In this document: positions 1 to 9,254 of the stretch, in pieces
Position numbering within the stretch: the stretch's first letter is position 1
How the letters are laid out: each line of letters opens with the position of its first letter
Assembly: GCA_903923395.1 (NCBI GenBank)
Contig: CAIXXM010000027.1
Location: forward strand, 1 to 49,953
DNA from: an uncultured Acidobacteriia bacterium
GTDB taxonomy: Bacteria; Acidobacteriota; Terriglobia; Bryobacterales; Bryobacteraceae
Direction: 5' to 3'
Length of the DNA stretch: 49,953 nucleotides
Position numbers and translations under genes: made by a program
The notes under the pieces: model-generated
Database searches by the model: none
The model's input: only the letters and a program-made list of their open reading frames with translations
Told to the model about the DNA's origin: nothing

Positions 1-538
1 GCGTCGCCGTCATTGCAGGTGTTCTGTTCTGGCCATAAAGGTTGGTCGGCTGTGCGGCAATGGCCTGGAATCCATACTGCCTCCGGTAGGCTTGGCACAT
101 CAGGATGCCCGCAATTTTGGCGATGGCATAGGCATCATTGGTGGGCTCCAGCAATCCGGTGAGAAGGGCATCTTCAGTGATCGGTTGGGGTGCGAATTTC
201 GGGTAAATGCACGAAGAGCCGAGGAAGAGCAGTTTCTTGACCCCGTGGTTTGCGGCTGCGTCAATCACGTGGGTCTGGATGAGCAGGTTCTCACGGATGA
301 AATCACCGGGGGCACTCTTGTTCGCCATGATGCCGCCCACTTTGGCCGCGGCCAGGAAGACATACTCCGGTTGTTCTGCCGCAAAGAATGACTGAACGGC
401 CTTTCGGTCGGTGAGATCCAACTCCGCTCTGGTGCGCAGGAGCAGGTTGTTGAAACCGGCACCAAGCAGGGCGCGGGTGATGGAAGATCCCGCCAGGCCG
501 CGGTGGCCTGCAACGAAGATTTTTGAGCCGGAGTGCAT
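1..538 (-). CDS. fcl: GDP-L-fucose synthase, 3' part beyond the window
   Basis: This NADPH-dependent epimerase/reductase converts GDP-4-keto-6-deoxymannose to GDP-L-fucose in the cytoplasm. The first 179 codons are visible. They show the Rossmann motif GHRGLAGS near residue 11, the active-site serine segment GSSCIYPK and the catalytic pair in YAIAKIAG, all typical of the WcaG/Fcl branch of short-chain dehydrogenases. The start ATG (536-538) lies 22 bases after the gmd stop, so the two are co-transcribed and perform consecutive steps. The rest of the protein (family length about 310-320) runs off the left edge. Confidence 0.93.
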   Translation of the reverse strand, partial: MHSGSKIFVAGHRGLAGSSITRALLGAGFNNLLLRTRAELDLTDRKAVQSFFAAEQPEYVFLAAAKVGGIMANKSAPGDFIRENLLIQTHVIDAAANHGVKKLLFLGSSCIYPKFAPQPITEDALLTGLLEPTNDAYAIAKIAGILMCQAYRRQYGFQAIAAQPTNLYGQNRTPAMTAT

Positions 539-560
539 TCTCAAATTCTAGAGGAAGATA

Positions 561-1613
561 CTACGCGACTTCCGCCAGATGCAAGTGCCTCTGGCCAGCG
601 GCGCGCAGAGTCCGCTCATTCCGGGCCAGTTCGAGGTCATGTTCCAGCATCATCCGGACCAGGTCGCGGAAGTTGTGGGTGGGGGTCCAGCCGAGCGTTT
701 GCGTTGCTTTGGAGGCGTTGCCCTGCAGGTGATCGACTTCGGCGGGCCGGAAGTAACGTGGATCGACCTTGACGCAGCGCTGCCAGTCCATATCCAGAAT
801 TTCACCTGCAATATCGAGAAAATCCCGGACGGAGTGGGCTTGGCCGGTGGCGATCACGAAATCATCCGGGACATCGTGCTGCAACATCATCCACATGGCC
901 TCAACGTAATCGCCCGCGAAGCCCCAGTCGCGGAGGGCATCGAGGTTGCCGAGGAAGAGGGTTTCCTGGAGTCCGAACTTGATTCTGGTCAAAGCGCGGG
1001 TGATCTTGCGTGTGACGAAGGTCTCGCCCCGGCGCGGCGATTCATGATTGAAGAGAATCCCGTTCGAGACGAAGAGGTTGTAGGCTTCGCGGTAGTTCAC
1101 TCCATACCAGTGCGCGGCTACCTTGCTGACGGCGTATGGACTGCGGGGGTGGAACGGTGTCGCCTCACTTTGGGCGGGCTTCGCGGCACCGAACATCTCC
1201 GAACTGCCTGCCTGATAGATGCGGATTTCACGCCCGGTGAGCTGGCAATGGTCGCGCACGGCTTCGAGCAGCCGCAGTGTTCCAACGGCTACGGTGTCCG
1301 CAGTGTATTCGGGTTGCGAGAAGCTCACCTTGACGTGGCTCTGGGCACCGAGGTTATAGATCTCATCGGGTTGCGCGGATTCGAGTACGCGGCGAAGCCC
1401 GGTGCCGTCGGAGAGATCCCCAAAGTGAAGCCGCAGCCTGGTGTCGGGATCGTCAAGTGGATCGGAGTAGAGGTGTTCAATGCGGCCGGTGGTGAATTGC
1501 GACGACCGGCGGATCAGTCCGTGAACGTTGTAGCCTTTGGCGAGCAGCAGTTCCGCGAGGTAGCTGCCGTCCTGTCCTGTGATTCCTGTGATGAGTGCTG
1601 ATTTCCGGGTCAT
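561..1613 (-). CDS. gmd: GDP-mannose 4,6-dehydratase
   Basis: Makes GDP-4-keto-6-deoxymannose from GDP-mannose, the precursor of GDP-fucose and GDP-rhamnose for surface glycans. The 350-residue product has the usual family length. Visible motifs are the NADP-binding [10 protein letters not shown] at residue 9, the active-site region SSEMFG, the YAVSK catalytic Tyr/Lys pair, and the family strings [18 protein letters not shown] and [15 protein letters not shown] chose the ATG at 1611-1613 because the homologous region begins there and AGGAAG lies just upstream; longer in-frame sequence is not protein-like. First gene of a gmd-fcl pair. Confidence 0.95.
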   Translation of the reverse strand: MTRKSALITGITGQDGSYLAELLLAKGYNVHGLIRRSSQFTTGRIEHLYSDPLDDPDTRLRLHFGDLSDGTGLRRVLESAQPDEIYNLGAQSHVKVSFSQPEYTADTVAVGTLRLLEAVRDHCQLTGREIRIYQAGSSEMFGAAKPAQSEATPFHPRSPYAVSKVAAHWYGVNYREAYNLFVSNGILFNHESPRRGETFVTRKITRALTRIKFGLQETLFLGNLDALRDWGFAGDYVEAMWMMLQHDVPDDFVIATGQAHSVRDFLDIAGEILDMDWQRCVKVDPRYFRPAEVDHLQGNASKATQTLGWTPTHNFRDLVRMMLEHDLELARNERTLRAAGQRHLHLAEVA

Positions 1614-1666
1614 CTCTGCTTCCTGTTCCACTGAGTGGGAAAAAGCGGAAGATCTTCTCGGAATTT

Positions 1667-2761
1667 TTACTGTTTGGCTTTGGGGCAGTCCGTGGTGTCG
1701 CTGAAATAGCGGTTTGCCAGGGCGAGGGCAGATTTTGAAACCTGCGTTGCCTGGCGCCAGGGTTCGACCGCTTTGCCCTGCGCTTTGCGGGAGCGCTCCA
1801 GCCCGCTGTATGCCCAGGTGGTCAGGGAGATGGTCCGGTCCGGTGCCGCGAGAGTTTTGGTGAAGAAGGCTTCCGCATCTTTGACTTTGCCTTCCGCAAA
1901 GGCGACGCGTCCCAGTTGGAAGTTTGTCCAAGCCTGTGTGGCGCGGGTTGTTTGGATCACGTTTCTGGCCTGGTTGAATTTGCCTGTGCAGAGGCAACCG
2001 CCGATCTCCCAGCCGGCTTGCGATGCCAGTTGCGGATAGGGCCCGGTGACCTTTTGGCGCATCAGGTTGCTGAAGTCGGTGTAGCGGCCTTCAGAGTAGT
2101 AAGCACCGGCGAGGACGATGGCGGCTTCCGTACGCGAATGCCAGCCATTATCCATGGTGAATTGGATTTCCTGCAGGCCTCGGTCCCGGTTGCCCAGGCC
2201 AACAAACATCCAGGAAAAGACTTTCAACGCAGCGGGCAGATTGGCGCGGAAGTAATCATAAGCTCCCAGCCCGACCCAGATATCGGGGTTCTTGTCGTCC
2301 AGTTCTTTCGATTTCGCGATCGCCTGGTGACCCTTGAGGCCATAATTGGCGGCAATCGCCCAGTTCGGACGCACCGAAACCGCGAACTGTGCCTTCTGTC
2401 CGTAGGCACTGGCCAGATAGCGCCAGGCTTCGGCGGAGTTTGGTTCGCGCGCAGTCCAGGCTTCGGCGGCGGCGATGGCGTTGGATGAAGCGGTGTCGAA
2501 TGCGCTGAGCAGCGTGTCGTTGCCAGGGTCATCGGCGGCGCGCCATGAGGCGAGCAGTTCCCGGTACACCAGGGCTGGCGGATACCCCTGCCGCAAACGG
2601 TCCATCTCAGCGAGCGAAGAGTTTACCCGGCTGTTATCCACGCCGTAGATACCTTCGAGCACGCCGTTGATCGCCCTCTCGTAAGGGGAGTCCGGAAACG
2701 GAACAGTTGTCTGCCCGAAGGCTTGAAACGTAAGGAGAAAGAGAGCAGCCAGCCGGATCAC
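1667..2761 (-). CDS. exported TPR-type repeat protein
   Basis: The 364-residue product begins with a short signal peptide (hydrophobic stretch to about residue 16, then QTTVPFPDS). The rest is helical and reads like tetratricopeptide-type repeats, for example around [40 protein letters not shown] and [20 protein letters not shown]. It probably acts as a periplasmic scaffold; no catalytic motif is seen. The GTG start overlaps the stop of the upstream glycosidase gene (GTGA at 2758-2761), so the two are translationally coupled. Specific function unknown. Confidence 0.75.
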   Translation of the reverse strand: MIRLAALFLLTFQAFGQTTVPFPDSPYERAINGVLEGIYGVDNSRVNSSLAEMDRLRQGYPPALVYRELLASWRAADDPGNDTLLSAFDTASSNAIAAAEAWTAREPNSAEAWRYLASAYGQKAQFAVSVRPNWAIAANYGLKGHQAIAKSKELDDKNPDIWVGLGAYDYFRANLPAALKVFSWMFVGLGNRDRGLQEIQFTMDNGWHSRTEAAIVLAGAYYSEGRYTDFSNLMRQKVTGPYPQLASQAGWEIGGCLCTGKFNQARNVIQTTRATQAWTNFQLGRVAFAEGKVKDAEAFFTKTLAAPDRTISLTTWAYSGLERSRKAQGKAVEPWRQATQVSKSALALANRYFSDTTDCPKAKQ

Positions 2762-4560
2762 TGCTTAGAAGACGCTGCAGCGGGCAAAACGATTCCGTCT
2801 CCGTATTTGGCCAGGCCGGGAATAGAGACGGGAAGTTTGCCGCTGGTGGGGATTTCTCCCCAAAGCGCCTTCACGGCGGAGATTTCACTGGTTGGCACCA
2901 CGCTGTAGGTCGTCAGGTAGGCGGAAGCTTCCGGGAAGGAACGCCAGAGGTACGGGTTGCCGAGCGACAGCAGTGCAACTGGCTTCTTACCCGCAAGCAG
3001 GTTGTTCAGGAATTGCGGAAATCCACCGCCGAGCGACAGGTTGCCGCGATAAGAGGCCACGGAGGCAAAGGCTGCCACCACGGTTTGTTTGGCTGCCAGG
3101 GCGCGGGTCAGCGCAAGTTGCAGGTCGGCTTCGCTCGAAGCGCCATCGAGCGCGATGATGTTTGCGCCGGGGAACCGCTTGCGGACCTCTTGCGTGAAGG
3201 CCATGCCTTCCACTCCCGCGCGGCCTTCGCCCAGAATCACAAAAGCGGTGTCACGCGGTTGGCGCAAGGGGAAAAAATTGCCTTCGTTCTTAAGCAGCGT
3301 TACGGAGTGATCCGCAATCAGCTGCGCCGCGGCGATGGATTCCGGCGCGTTGACCACGGTGTTGACTTCGTCGACATCTACCACCCGCTTCTTGTCGAGT
3401 CCGAGATGTGCTTTCGCGAGCAGAATGCGCCGGACGCTGTCATCCACCCGCTTCTGAGTGATCCGCCCGGACTTCACGGCAGCAACCAGCGCGTTGATGG
3501 CGGCTTCCGGATCTGGAGGCATGAGGAGAACGTCGGCGCCGGCTTCGAGAGCGCGGATGCAGGCTTCTGAATTCGAGAAGCCCTTCGCGATGCCGCCCAT
3601 TTCGAGAGCATCTGTGATGATGAGGCCTTTGAAATCGAGTTCTTCACGCAGCAGGCCGGTCAGAATCTTGGGGGATAGCGTGGCCGGAACGTCTGGCGCT
3701 TCCAGGCCGGGCACGGAAAGATGCGCGGTCATGATGGAATCCACACCAGCTTTGATGGCGGCGCGGAAGGGCACAAGCTCGACTTGATCCAGGCGGGCGC
3801 GGTCGCCGGAGATGGCCGCCATATTGATGTGGCTGTCGGTCGCTGTGTCGCCATGGCCCGGGAAGTGCTTGGCCGTGGTGAGCACGGGCGAACCTTTTAC
3901 GGAGTGCGCACCTTCGATGAAAGCAGTGGAGAAAGCCGCGACGTCCTGCGGGTTTTCGCCGAAAGAGCGGATGTTGATGACCGGATTATCCGGGTTGTTG
4001 TTGACGTCAGCGACGGGGAAGAAGATCCAGTGCATGCCGACGGCGCGGGTTTCCCGTGCGGTGATTTCTCCCTCAATGCGCGCCGCGTTGGGGTCGCGCC
4101 CGGCCGTGAAGGCCATGGCATGCGGGAAGAGGGGCGTCGGGTCAAGGCGCATGGCGGCGCCGCGTTCGAAGTCGCCGCCCACCACGAGAGGCACCTTCGC
4201 CAGCTTTTGCATGCGGTTGAGGAAGCTGGCAACTTGAAGCGGATCGGCTTTGGCGATCAGACGTCCATTGGTTACGTTGACCAGGATCAGGCCGCCGACG
4301 TGTTCCTGGCTGACCAGATGCACGAACTTGCGGTATTCCTTGGTGTTTGTGTTCATGGGATGCCCGTAGAAGGGGATCATGAACAACTGTGCGATGCGTT
4401 CGCGCGGGGTCAGTTGTTTCAGCCAGCGGTTGGCTGCGGCAAGTTCACTGGAGGCCGGCTTGGCCACCACCGGTTTCCTGGCCGCGTTCTTGCTGAGTTT
4501 TGCGGGGCTGGCGGCAATCAGGCTGGCTGCAAGCAGGGCGAGGGCGAAAGTCCGCTTCAC
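2758..4560 (-). CDS. nagZ: exported GH3 beta-N-acetylhexosaminidase (NagZ-like)
   Basis: Family 3 glycoside hydrolase that removes N-acetylglucosamine, in many bacteria from peptidoglycan fragments. The 600-residue protein has a signal peptide (KRTFALALLAASLIAASPA) and is longer than the cytoplasmic NagZ of about 340 residues, because it carries a C-terminal domain as in exported Gram-positive forms. The bacterial NagZ signature KHFPGHGDTATDSH is at residues 231-244 and supplies the His/Asp pair used by this family. The likely nucleophile is D317 in IITDALEMGG. The GTG start (4558-4560) shares one base with the stop of the response-regulator gene. Coupling to a TPR protein suggests an envelope module. 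Confidence 0.88.
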   Translation of the reverse strand: MKRTFALALLAASLIAASPAKLSKNAARKPVVAKPASSELAAANRWLKQLTPRERIAQLFMIPFYGHPMNTNTKEYRKFVHLVSQEHVGGLILVNVTNGRLIAKADPLQVASFLNRMQKLAKVPLVVGGDFERGAAMRLDPTPLFPHAMAFTAGRDPNAARIEGEITARETRAVGMHWIFFPVADVNNNPDNPVINIRSFGENPQDVAAFSTAFIEGAHSVKGSPVLTTAKHFPGHGDTATDSHINMAAISGDRARLDQVELVPFRAAIKAGVDSIMTAHLSVPGLEAPDVPATLSPKILTGLLREELDFKGLIITDALEMGGIAKGFSNSEACIRALEAGADVLLMPPDPEAAINALVAAVKSGRITQKRVDDSVRRILLAKAHLGLDKKRVVDVDEVNTVVNAPESIAAAQLIADHSVTLLKNEGNFFPLRQPRDTAFVILGEGRAGVEGMAFTQEVRKRFPGANIIALDGASSEADLQLALTRALAAKQTVVAAFASVASYRGNLSLGGGFPQFLNNLLAGKKPVALLSLGNPYLWRSFPEASAYLTTYSVVPTSEISAVKALWGEIPTSGKLPVSIPGLAKYGDGIVLPAAASSKQ

Positions 4561-5003
4561 TAGACCGCTCTTGCGGTGGCCGCTGCGGATTTTGCTTTTT
4601 GCGAACCGGGTCCGCGGCGAACGGGCTTCGAGGAGAGCCGCTTCACGGCCCGAAGCAGCTGCGGCACTTCCTTGTCGCTCTTGCAGATCACTTCGTCGGC
4701 ACCCGTGGAATCTTCCGTCATTCCCAGAGGACCCACAAAGCCGGATACCAGGATCGTCCGGGCGGGAGCTTCGGAGGCTCGAATCAGAGCGATCAGATCC
4801 AGGCCATCCATGCCGGTCATCTTGTAGTCCGTGATGACGATGTCGAAGTGCTTCTTCTGATAGATTTCCCAAGCTTCCTCACCGCTCAGGGCTGTTTCAA
4901 CTTCACAGCCCGCTTCTTGCAGGATAACCCTGCGCGCGGTGATGCCGTGGATGTTGTCGTCAGCGAGGAGAACAGAGATGGATTGCAGCGGTGATTTCTT
5001 CAT
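4560..5003 (-). CDS. single-domain response regulator
   Basis: A CheY-like receiver of 147 residues with no output domain, so it acts by protein contact or as a phosphorelay step. The acidic pocket DD is at residues 15-16, the phospho-acceptor is D59 in IVITDYKMTGMDG, the switch serine is in ILVSGF and the conserved lysine is in CKSDKE. The C-terminal tail (about 25 residues, rich in K, R, A) is probably unstructured. I chose the ATG at 5001-5003; a TTG six codons upstream is possible. No histidine kinase is nearby. It heads a three-gene coupled run with nagZ and the TPR gene. Confidence 0.85.
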   Translation of the reverse strand: MKKSPLQSISVLLADDNIHGITARRVILQEAGCEVETALSGEEAWEIYQKKHFDIVITDYKMTGMDGLDLIALIRASEAPARTILVSGFVGPLGMTEDSTGADEVICKSDKEVPQLLRAVKRLSSKPVRRGPGSQKAKSAAATARAV

Positions 5004-5021
5004 GGAATGGGAACCCGGCAA

Positions 5022-5050
5022 AGTTAACAGAGCCGAAATGTTTCTGTCAA
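5022..5050 (-). promoter_or_regulatory. candidate sigma70-type promoter for the regulator-nagZ-TPR operon
   Basis: On the minus strand a consensus -35 TTGACA (5050-5045) is followed after exactly 17 bases by TTAACT (5027-5022), a weak -10. The predicted start of transcription would leave a leader of about 12 bases before the ATG at 5003. The -35 and spacing are good and the -10 is poor, so this is only a candidate. Confidence 0.4.
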
Positions 5051-5188
5051 ATACTCCGCATCCCGTTGATACACGGGAGGATGCAGTTCTTGACTTTTGA
5101 GCGCAAAGGGTGTGGCGCGCACCTTCCCCAAGGCTAGAGACAGTCCGCGCCGCGCTCCGTTTTGCGCGGTGTTTCTGGAGAAGGTGCT

Positions 5189-6328
5189 CTATTCGACAGC
5201 GCGCGGCGCGGTGTAGCCGGCTTTCGCGAGGATCTGATACTTGATCAGCTTGCCCTTCTCATCCTTGATGGGCAGCGGTTCCCCGGTGGCGGGGTTCACC
5301 AGTTCGACTTTGAGCTTGCGGAATTTGCCGTCCCGGGCCGTGTTGCTGGGGGAGTAGCCAAGGGTGTACTGGTTGCGCAGGGACTGTTGGATCGACGCAA
5401 AGATATTGGGCAATTCCCCTTGAAAGCGGGGGAAGTAGGCCTGTCCGCCGGTCTCTTTGGCGAAGGTCTTCATGGCGTTGTCGGCCTGCAGGAAATCCAG
5501 GCGCTGGATGGAGCCCATGCCGCCACGGGCGTCCGCCAGTTCGCGCGCGGTTTGCAGCAGCCCGATGACGTAAACAGGCACCCCGTTTTCCTGCAACTGC
5601 TTGCGGGTCTTGTCATAGGTGACCTTGGAGAAGGTATCGATGCCGCTGGTCAGGACGAGCACGGCCTTGCGGCCTTCGATCTTCTGCATGCGGTCCGTGG
5701 TGTCAATCAGCGTGTCGTAGAGGTTCGCTTCCGAGAATGCCGGGATGCGCAGACGCTGCATCGCTTCCTGCCATTTCGAGCGGTCATTGGTGAAGTCCGT
5801 GAGGATTTCCGGACGCATGTCGTAGGCGATGATGGCGCAGTAATCGTCCTTCTTCAGCGTTTCGAGGAAGCCGTAGGCCGTGGACAGAGTTTGATACCAG
5901 CCGGAGCCGTACATGCGCTGAAAGGCGTTCGAGAACTCCACGACCAGCCCGAGCGTCATGGGTGCCTGGCCCATAGAAAACGTGGAAAGGTTCTGCGGGA
6001 CGTTGTCTTCCAGAATGCGAAAGTTGCCTTTGGGGATATTGGGGATGAAGTTGCCCTTGTTATCGAGCACAGCCACGTCCACCGTAACCAGGCTGGAATC
6101 CGTTTTGAAGGTGGCACCGGATTCGGGTTCTAATTCCGCGGTGGCCTTCTTCGAGAGCTTCGAGGGGATAACGGGCTGGGTTTCTTCTTCAGGAGTCGAA
6201 TCGGCTTTCTTCTTTGGTTTGGCGACCGTGGAACTGCTCTGGCTGCCGGGACCCTGCGCGGTCATCACAACAGCGGCGGCGGTGAAGGTGCCGAGTACGG
6301 CGAGGGCGGAGAGTAGCCTGAGTTTCAT
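5189..6328 (-). CDS. exported VWFA-related protein (acidobacterial type)
   Basis: The 379-residue product has an N-terminal signal or anchor segment (LLSALAVLGTFTAAAVVMTA), a Lys/Ser/Pro-rich linker to about residue 65, and a von Willebrand A-like domain from about residue 75. It matches the family annotated as VWFA-related Acidobacterial domain: LVTVDVAVLDNKG, FRILEDNVPQNLSTF, KAVLVLTSGIDTFS and LRNQYTLGYSPSN are typical strings. The place where the metal-binding DxSxS motif should be reads VVEFSNAF, so the MIDAS looks degenerate. Role unknown, probably protein binding in the periplasm or at the surface. Confidence 0.85.
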   Translation of the reverse strand: MKLRLLSALAVLGTFTAAAVVMTAQGPGSQSSSTVAKPKKKADSTPEEETQPVIPSKLSKKATAELEPESGATFKTDSSLVTVDVAVLDNKGNFIPNIPKGNFRILEDNVPQNLSTFSMGQAPMTLGLVVEFSNAFQRMYGSGWYQTLSTAYGFLETLKKDDYCAIIAYDMRPEILTDFTNDRSKWQEAMQRLRIPAFSEANLYDTLIDTTDRMQKIEGRKAVLVLTSGIDTFSKVTYDKTRKQLQENGVPVYVIGLLQTARELADARGGMGSIQRLDFLQADNAMKTFAKETGGQAYFPRFQGELPNIFASIQQSLRNQYTLGYSPSNTARDGKFRKLKVELVNPATGEPLPIKDEKGKLIKYQILAKAGYTAPRAVE

Positions 6329-6481
6329 TTCGATGCGTCCTTACTTTAGATGATAGAGGCTTTTCGAGAACTGGCGCACAACGGACTCGCTGTCCGCGGT
6401 GAATATGGCGTGTTCCCTGTCCGGTTTCGCGCCGCGAACGGCGGCCTGTGCGCTTTTGGAGAACAGGAGTAAAATCGAGCG

Positions 6482-7354
6482 ATGCTCCTGCTTCGTTTGT
6501 GTCTTCCCGCACTGCTGGCGCTCGGTGTGTGGGCACAGGATACCCGTGTCGTTCTGCTGGGGACGGGCACCCCGAACCCAGATCCGGACCGCATGGGGCC
6601 TTCTGTTGCGGTTGCGTCCGGCAAGGGTCTCTACATTGTGGATTGCGGGCCGGGGGTGGTTCACCGCGCAGCCCAGGCGGGTTTCTCCACGGCGCAAATG
6701 ACGCGGCTTTTTGTCACTCATCTGCATTCTGATCACACTGCGGGCTATCCAGACCTGATTTTGACGCCGCCAAACTTGGACCGGAAACTGCCCTTGGAAG
6801 CATGGGGACCCCAGGGACTGCGCACCATGACGGAGCACATCCTTCAAGCGTGGACGGTCGATTTGAAAGTCCGGTTGCATGGAATGCAGCCCGTGACGCC
6901 GGAAGGCTTTCAGGTTCACGCGCATGACGTCAAGCCGGGTGAAATTTATAAAGATGAAAACGTGCGTGTGATCGCTTTCCGGGTACCGCACGGCGACTTC
7001 CCCGGCGCTTTCGGCTACCGCTTTGAGGCGAAGGACAAAGTCATCGTCATCAGCGGTGATACCACGTACAGTCCCGAACTGATTGCGGCTTCGAAGGGGG
7101 CTGACATCCTGGTGCACGAGGTGTATTCCGAGAAGGGCTGGGGGCGGCGCACGCCGGATTGGCAGAAGTACCACGCCGCCTTCCACACTTCCGCGCCGGA
7201 TGTAGGCAAAGTTGCCGCGGCCGTGCAGCCAAAGAAGCTGGTGCTGTATCACCTGCTGCCGATGGGGGAGACGGAAGCCGAAGTTGTGGGTGAGGTGAAG
7301 CGGAATTTTTCCGGGGAAGTGATCTGGGGAAAAGATCTCGACGTCATCCGCTGA
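6482..7354 (+). CDS. exported metallo-beta-lactamase-fold hydrolase (RNase Z-like)
   Basis: The 290-residue product starts with a signal peptide (LLLRLCLPALLALGVWA). It has the zinc-binding signature HLHSDH at residues 80-85, a bridging Asp in SGDTTY and the last His in LYHLLP, which is the layout of RNase Z/arylsulfatase-like beta-lactamase-fold enzymes. Export argues against a tRNA-processing role; a periplasmic esterase, phosphodiesterase or sulfatase is likelier. It diverges from the VWFA gene and ends back-to-back with the rhomboid gene, with no base between the two stop codons. Substrate unknown. Confidence 0.85.
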   Translation: MLLLRLCLPALLALGVWAQDTRVVLLGTGTPNPDPDRMGPSVAVASGKGLYIVDCGPGVVHRAAQAGFSTAQMTRLFVTHLHSDHTAGYPDLILTPPNLDRKLPLEAWGPQGLRTMTEHILQAWTVDLKVRLHGMQPVTPEGFQVHAHDVKPGEIYKDENVRVIAFRVPHGDFPGAFGYRFEAKDKVIVISGDTTYSPELIAASKGADILVHEVYSEKGWGRRTPDWQKYHAAFHTSAPDVGKVAAAVQPKKLVLYHLLPMGETEAEVVGEVKRNFSGEVIWGKDLDVIR

Positions 7355-8131
7355 TTAGTTCACGAACGGCCGGTCATTGCCGCCGTGCTTCTTCAGGTAG
7401 ACCTGGAACTTCTTCTTGGCGCGTTGCAGTTTGTAATCTTTCCACCAGCGGCTCAGGCTGAAGCGCGGGGAGGCGCTGGAGGGGAATGTACGGCGTCTGG
7501 AACTGAACTGCGATTTCATGTAGAGGAAGCCGAAGATCATACCGCCCAGGTGAGCCAGATTGCTAACGGTGCCGCCACCCTGGAACGAACTCAGGAAGGC
7601 AATGGCGCCCACGATCATGACCATGTACTTGGCTTTGATCGGGAACAGGAAGCTGAACATCACGGTCTGGTCGGGAAAAAGCATGCCGAAAGCGAGGAGA
7701 AGTCCATAAATCGCGCCGGAGGCTCCGATGGTTGTCTGGTAAGGATTTCCGAAAAGGGAGTTGGCGAGTACTACGCAAATTCCGGCTCCAACGCCGCAGA
7801 TGAAGTAGTACTGCAGGAAGCGCTTTGTACCCCAGGTTTGTTCCACGGGCGTGCCGAACATCCAAAGCGAGAGCATGTTGAACACGATGTGCATCAGGCT
7901 CTGCAGGCTGTGCAGGAACAGGTAAGTGACCAGTTCCCAGATCATCCCCCGGTGGAGAACGTCATAGGGAACCAGGCCAAAAGAATGGAGAAAGACATCG
8001 CCGCTGAGAAGATACCCGAAAAATGACAGCAAAAAAATGCCAACATTGGCAAAAATCAGCCACTTCACGCCGGGAGGCAGGCCGGAGCCGAACGAGGGAT
8101 TCAAACTTCCGAATTGAGTGCGGTAACTCAT
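7355..8131 (-). CDS. rhomboid-family intramembrane serine protease
   Basis: An inner-membrane protease that cuts substrate transmembrane helices. The 258-residue protein has about six hydrophobic segments, the HxxxN motif HIVFN at 81-85, the nucleophile in GASGAIYG (S138) and the partner His in SNLAHLGG (H194), so the Ser/His dyad is complete. The C-terminal 55 residues are basic and cytoplasmic, a common tail in bacterial rhomboids. It lies 7 bases after a small membrane protein gene, probably in one transcript. Confidence 0.93.
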   Translation of the reverse strand: MSYRTQFGSLNPSFGSGLPPGVKWLIFANVGIFLLSFFGYLLSGDVFLHSFGLVPYDVLHRGMIWELVTYLFLHSLQSLMHIVFNMLSLWMFGTPVEQTWGTKRFLQYYFICGVGAGICVVLANSLFGNPYQTTIGASGAIYGLLLAFGMLFPDQTVMFSFLFPIKAKYMVMIVGAIAFLSSFQGGGTVSNLAHLGGMIFGFLYMKSQFSSRRRTFPSSASPRFSLSRWWKDYKLQRAKKKFQVYLKKHGGNDRPFVN

Positions 8132-8138
8132 CGCAGTA

Positions 8139-8474
8139 TCACGCGTTGGCGGGGGCTTCGTTTTCCGCGAGCCCGCCGGGAGTTTCCCCGTCCTGCGCTT
8201 CGCGGTTGTTCCTATAGTAACGGCTCAGCAGGATTGCGGCATATTGGGTCACCGCCGTGGCAGCCATCCAAATTTGCCAGTGTGAAGCGAGCCCAGAGGT
8301 GAATGCGAAGTCTCCCGCGAAGCCGAGATCGCCTCCCAGCCGCCACACGGCAAGCAGGAAGAAGCTGATCGCAAACAGAGTGAGCAGACTCGCCAAAAGC
8401 TGCGCAAGGCGGCCATTCTTGCCACGCCTGCGTGTCACAAGTGGACCTTGCCCGAAGCGGATTCGAACTACCAT
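8139..8474 (-). CDS. small membrane protein upstream of rhomboid
   Basis: A 111-residue protein with a basic N terminus, a hydrophobic segment around 26-45 (LLASLLTLFAISFFLLAVW), a second around 67-85, then RYYRNNREA and an acidic tail. The topology fits two membrane helices. Not recognised. The start is uncertain: ATG at 8472-8474, or a GTG twelve codons later (8438). Its closeness to the rhomboid gene suggests co-expression, possibly as partner or substrate, but that is inference. Confidence 0.6.
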   Translation of the reverse strand: MVVRIRFGQGPLVTRRRGKNGRLAQLLASLLTLFAISFFLLAVWRLGGDLGFAGDFAFTSGLASHWQIWMAATAVTQYAAILLSRYYRNNREAQDGETPGGLAENEAPANA

Positions 8475-8528
8475 GGAAGTGCCTTAACCCCTATTGATCT
8501 GTCGGATGATACCCACCAGCGGGAAGTT

Positions 8529-9122
8529 TCACCGAACTTCGAACAAAGGTTCGAGCAATTCACGGGCCGTTTTGACGAGGAACTCAGCCTCAGTCAGACC
8601 CTCGCCCAGGAGCAGCGAGCCGTCCGCGAGTTTGACATCCAGTGCGCTGGCCGAGTTGTAGCTGCAGGCAGTGCCGTAGTTGAACAGAATGCGGGGATTC
8701 TCTGAATTCGTCATCCACAGGTAAATACGCTTCTTGGGGAGACCTAGAAAGGTGCGGGCAAAAGTCTCGGCGTATACGGAAGAGAATTCCAGCTCCGCCA
8801 GTGGCGAGGACCAGGATTTCTTACGGTCAGCCGGGGCATTCTCTACTACAACCGGTGCTGGATTTCCGTAGAAAAATACCTTGGAATTTGGAATATCGTA
8901 GCGTTCACACTTCAGGTTCCAAACTTTGATATCGGCGTCAAGTTGCAGCTTCAATTTGTGCCAAAGCGGAGTGAGGTGCTTGGATAGAAATGTCTCCGCC
9001 GCCGGCTGCGCCGTTTTGCGGGCAAGAATTTCGTCCATGTAGTCATAGGACTGCACCATCATCAAGTCAGTATATATCCGAAGCTGCCCATGGTGCATGT
9101 TGCTCGTCGATTTAGGAGACAT
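8529..9122 (-). CDS. hypothetical protein next to ffh
   Basis: A 197-residue soluble-looking protein with no signal peptide. The start is probably the ATG at 9120-9122, with a second in-frame ATG eight codons later; the frame stays open far upstream opposite ffh, but that part is an antisense shadow. Aromatic-rich segments (YTDLMMVQSYDYMDE, KRIYLWMTNSENPR, ILFNYGTACSYNSASALD) and an alpha-helical C terminus look like a folded protein, but I recognise no family. It is divergent from ffh. Confidence 0.6.
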   Translation of the reverse strand: MSPKSTSNMHHGQLRIYTDLMMVQSYDYMDEILARKTAQPAAETFLSKHLTPLWHKLKLQLDADIKVWNLKCERYDIPNSKVFFYGNPAPVVVENAPADRKKSWSSPLAELEFSSVYAETFARTFLGLPKKRIYLWMTNSENPRILFNYGTACSYNSASALDVKLADGSLLLGEGLTEAEFLVKTARELLEPLFEVR

Positions 9123-9254
9123 GGTACTGAAGTTAGCGGCATGCGGGCCTACATTTCTGAATGTCCCGCCCTTGCGCCACCATGTACAATGGTTAAATCC
9201 GAGAGAGTGTCCTGGCGTCCAGCCGCAAGCTCCGCGGCATCTGCTTCCTGAATC

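Noticed and set aside
5061-5078. Hairpin TCCCGT/ACGGGA as a terminator
   Set aside because: Only six pairs, no U-run, and it lies more than 110 bases past the end of the upstream minus-strand gene.
8440-8480. tRNA T-arm-like string (GTTCGAATCC on the minus strand)
   Set aside because: No acceptor stem, D-arm or anticodon arm can be built around it. It lies at the start of the small membrane protein gene and codes for VRIRFG.
9181-9190. TACAAT before ffh as a promoter
   Set aside because: The -10-like hexamer has no acceptable -35 at 16-18 bases and no TGn extension.
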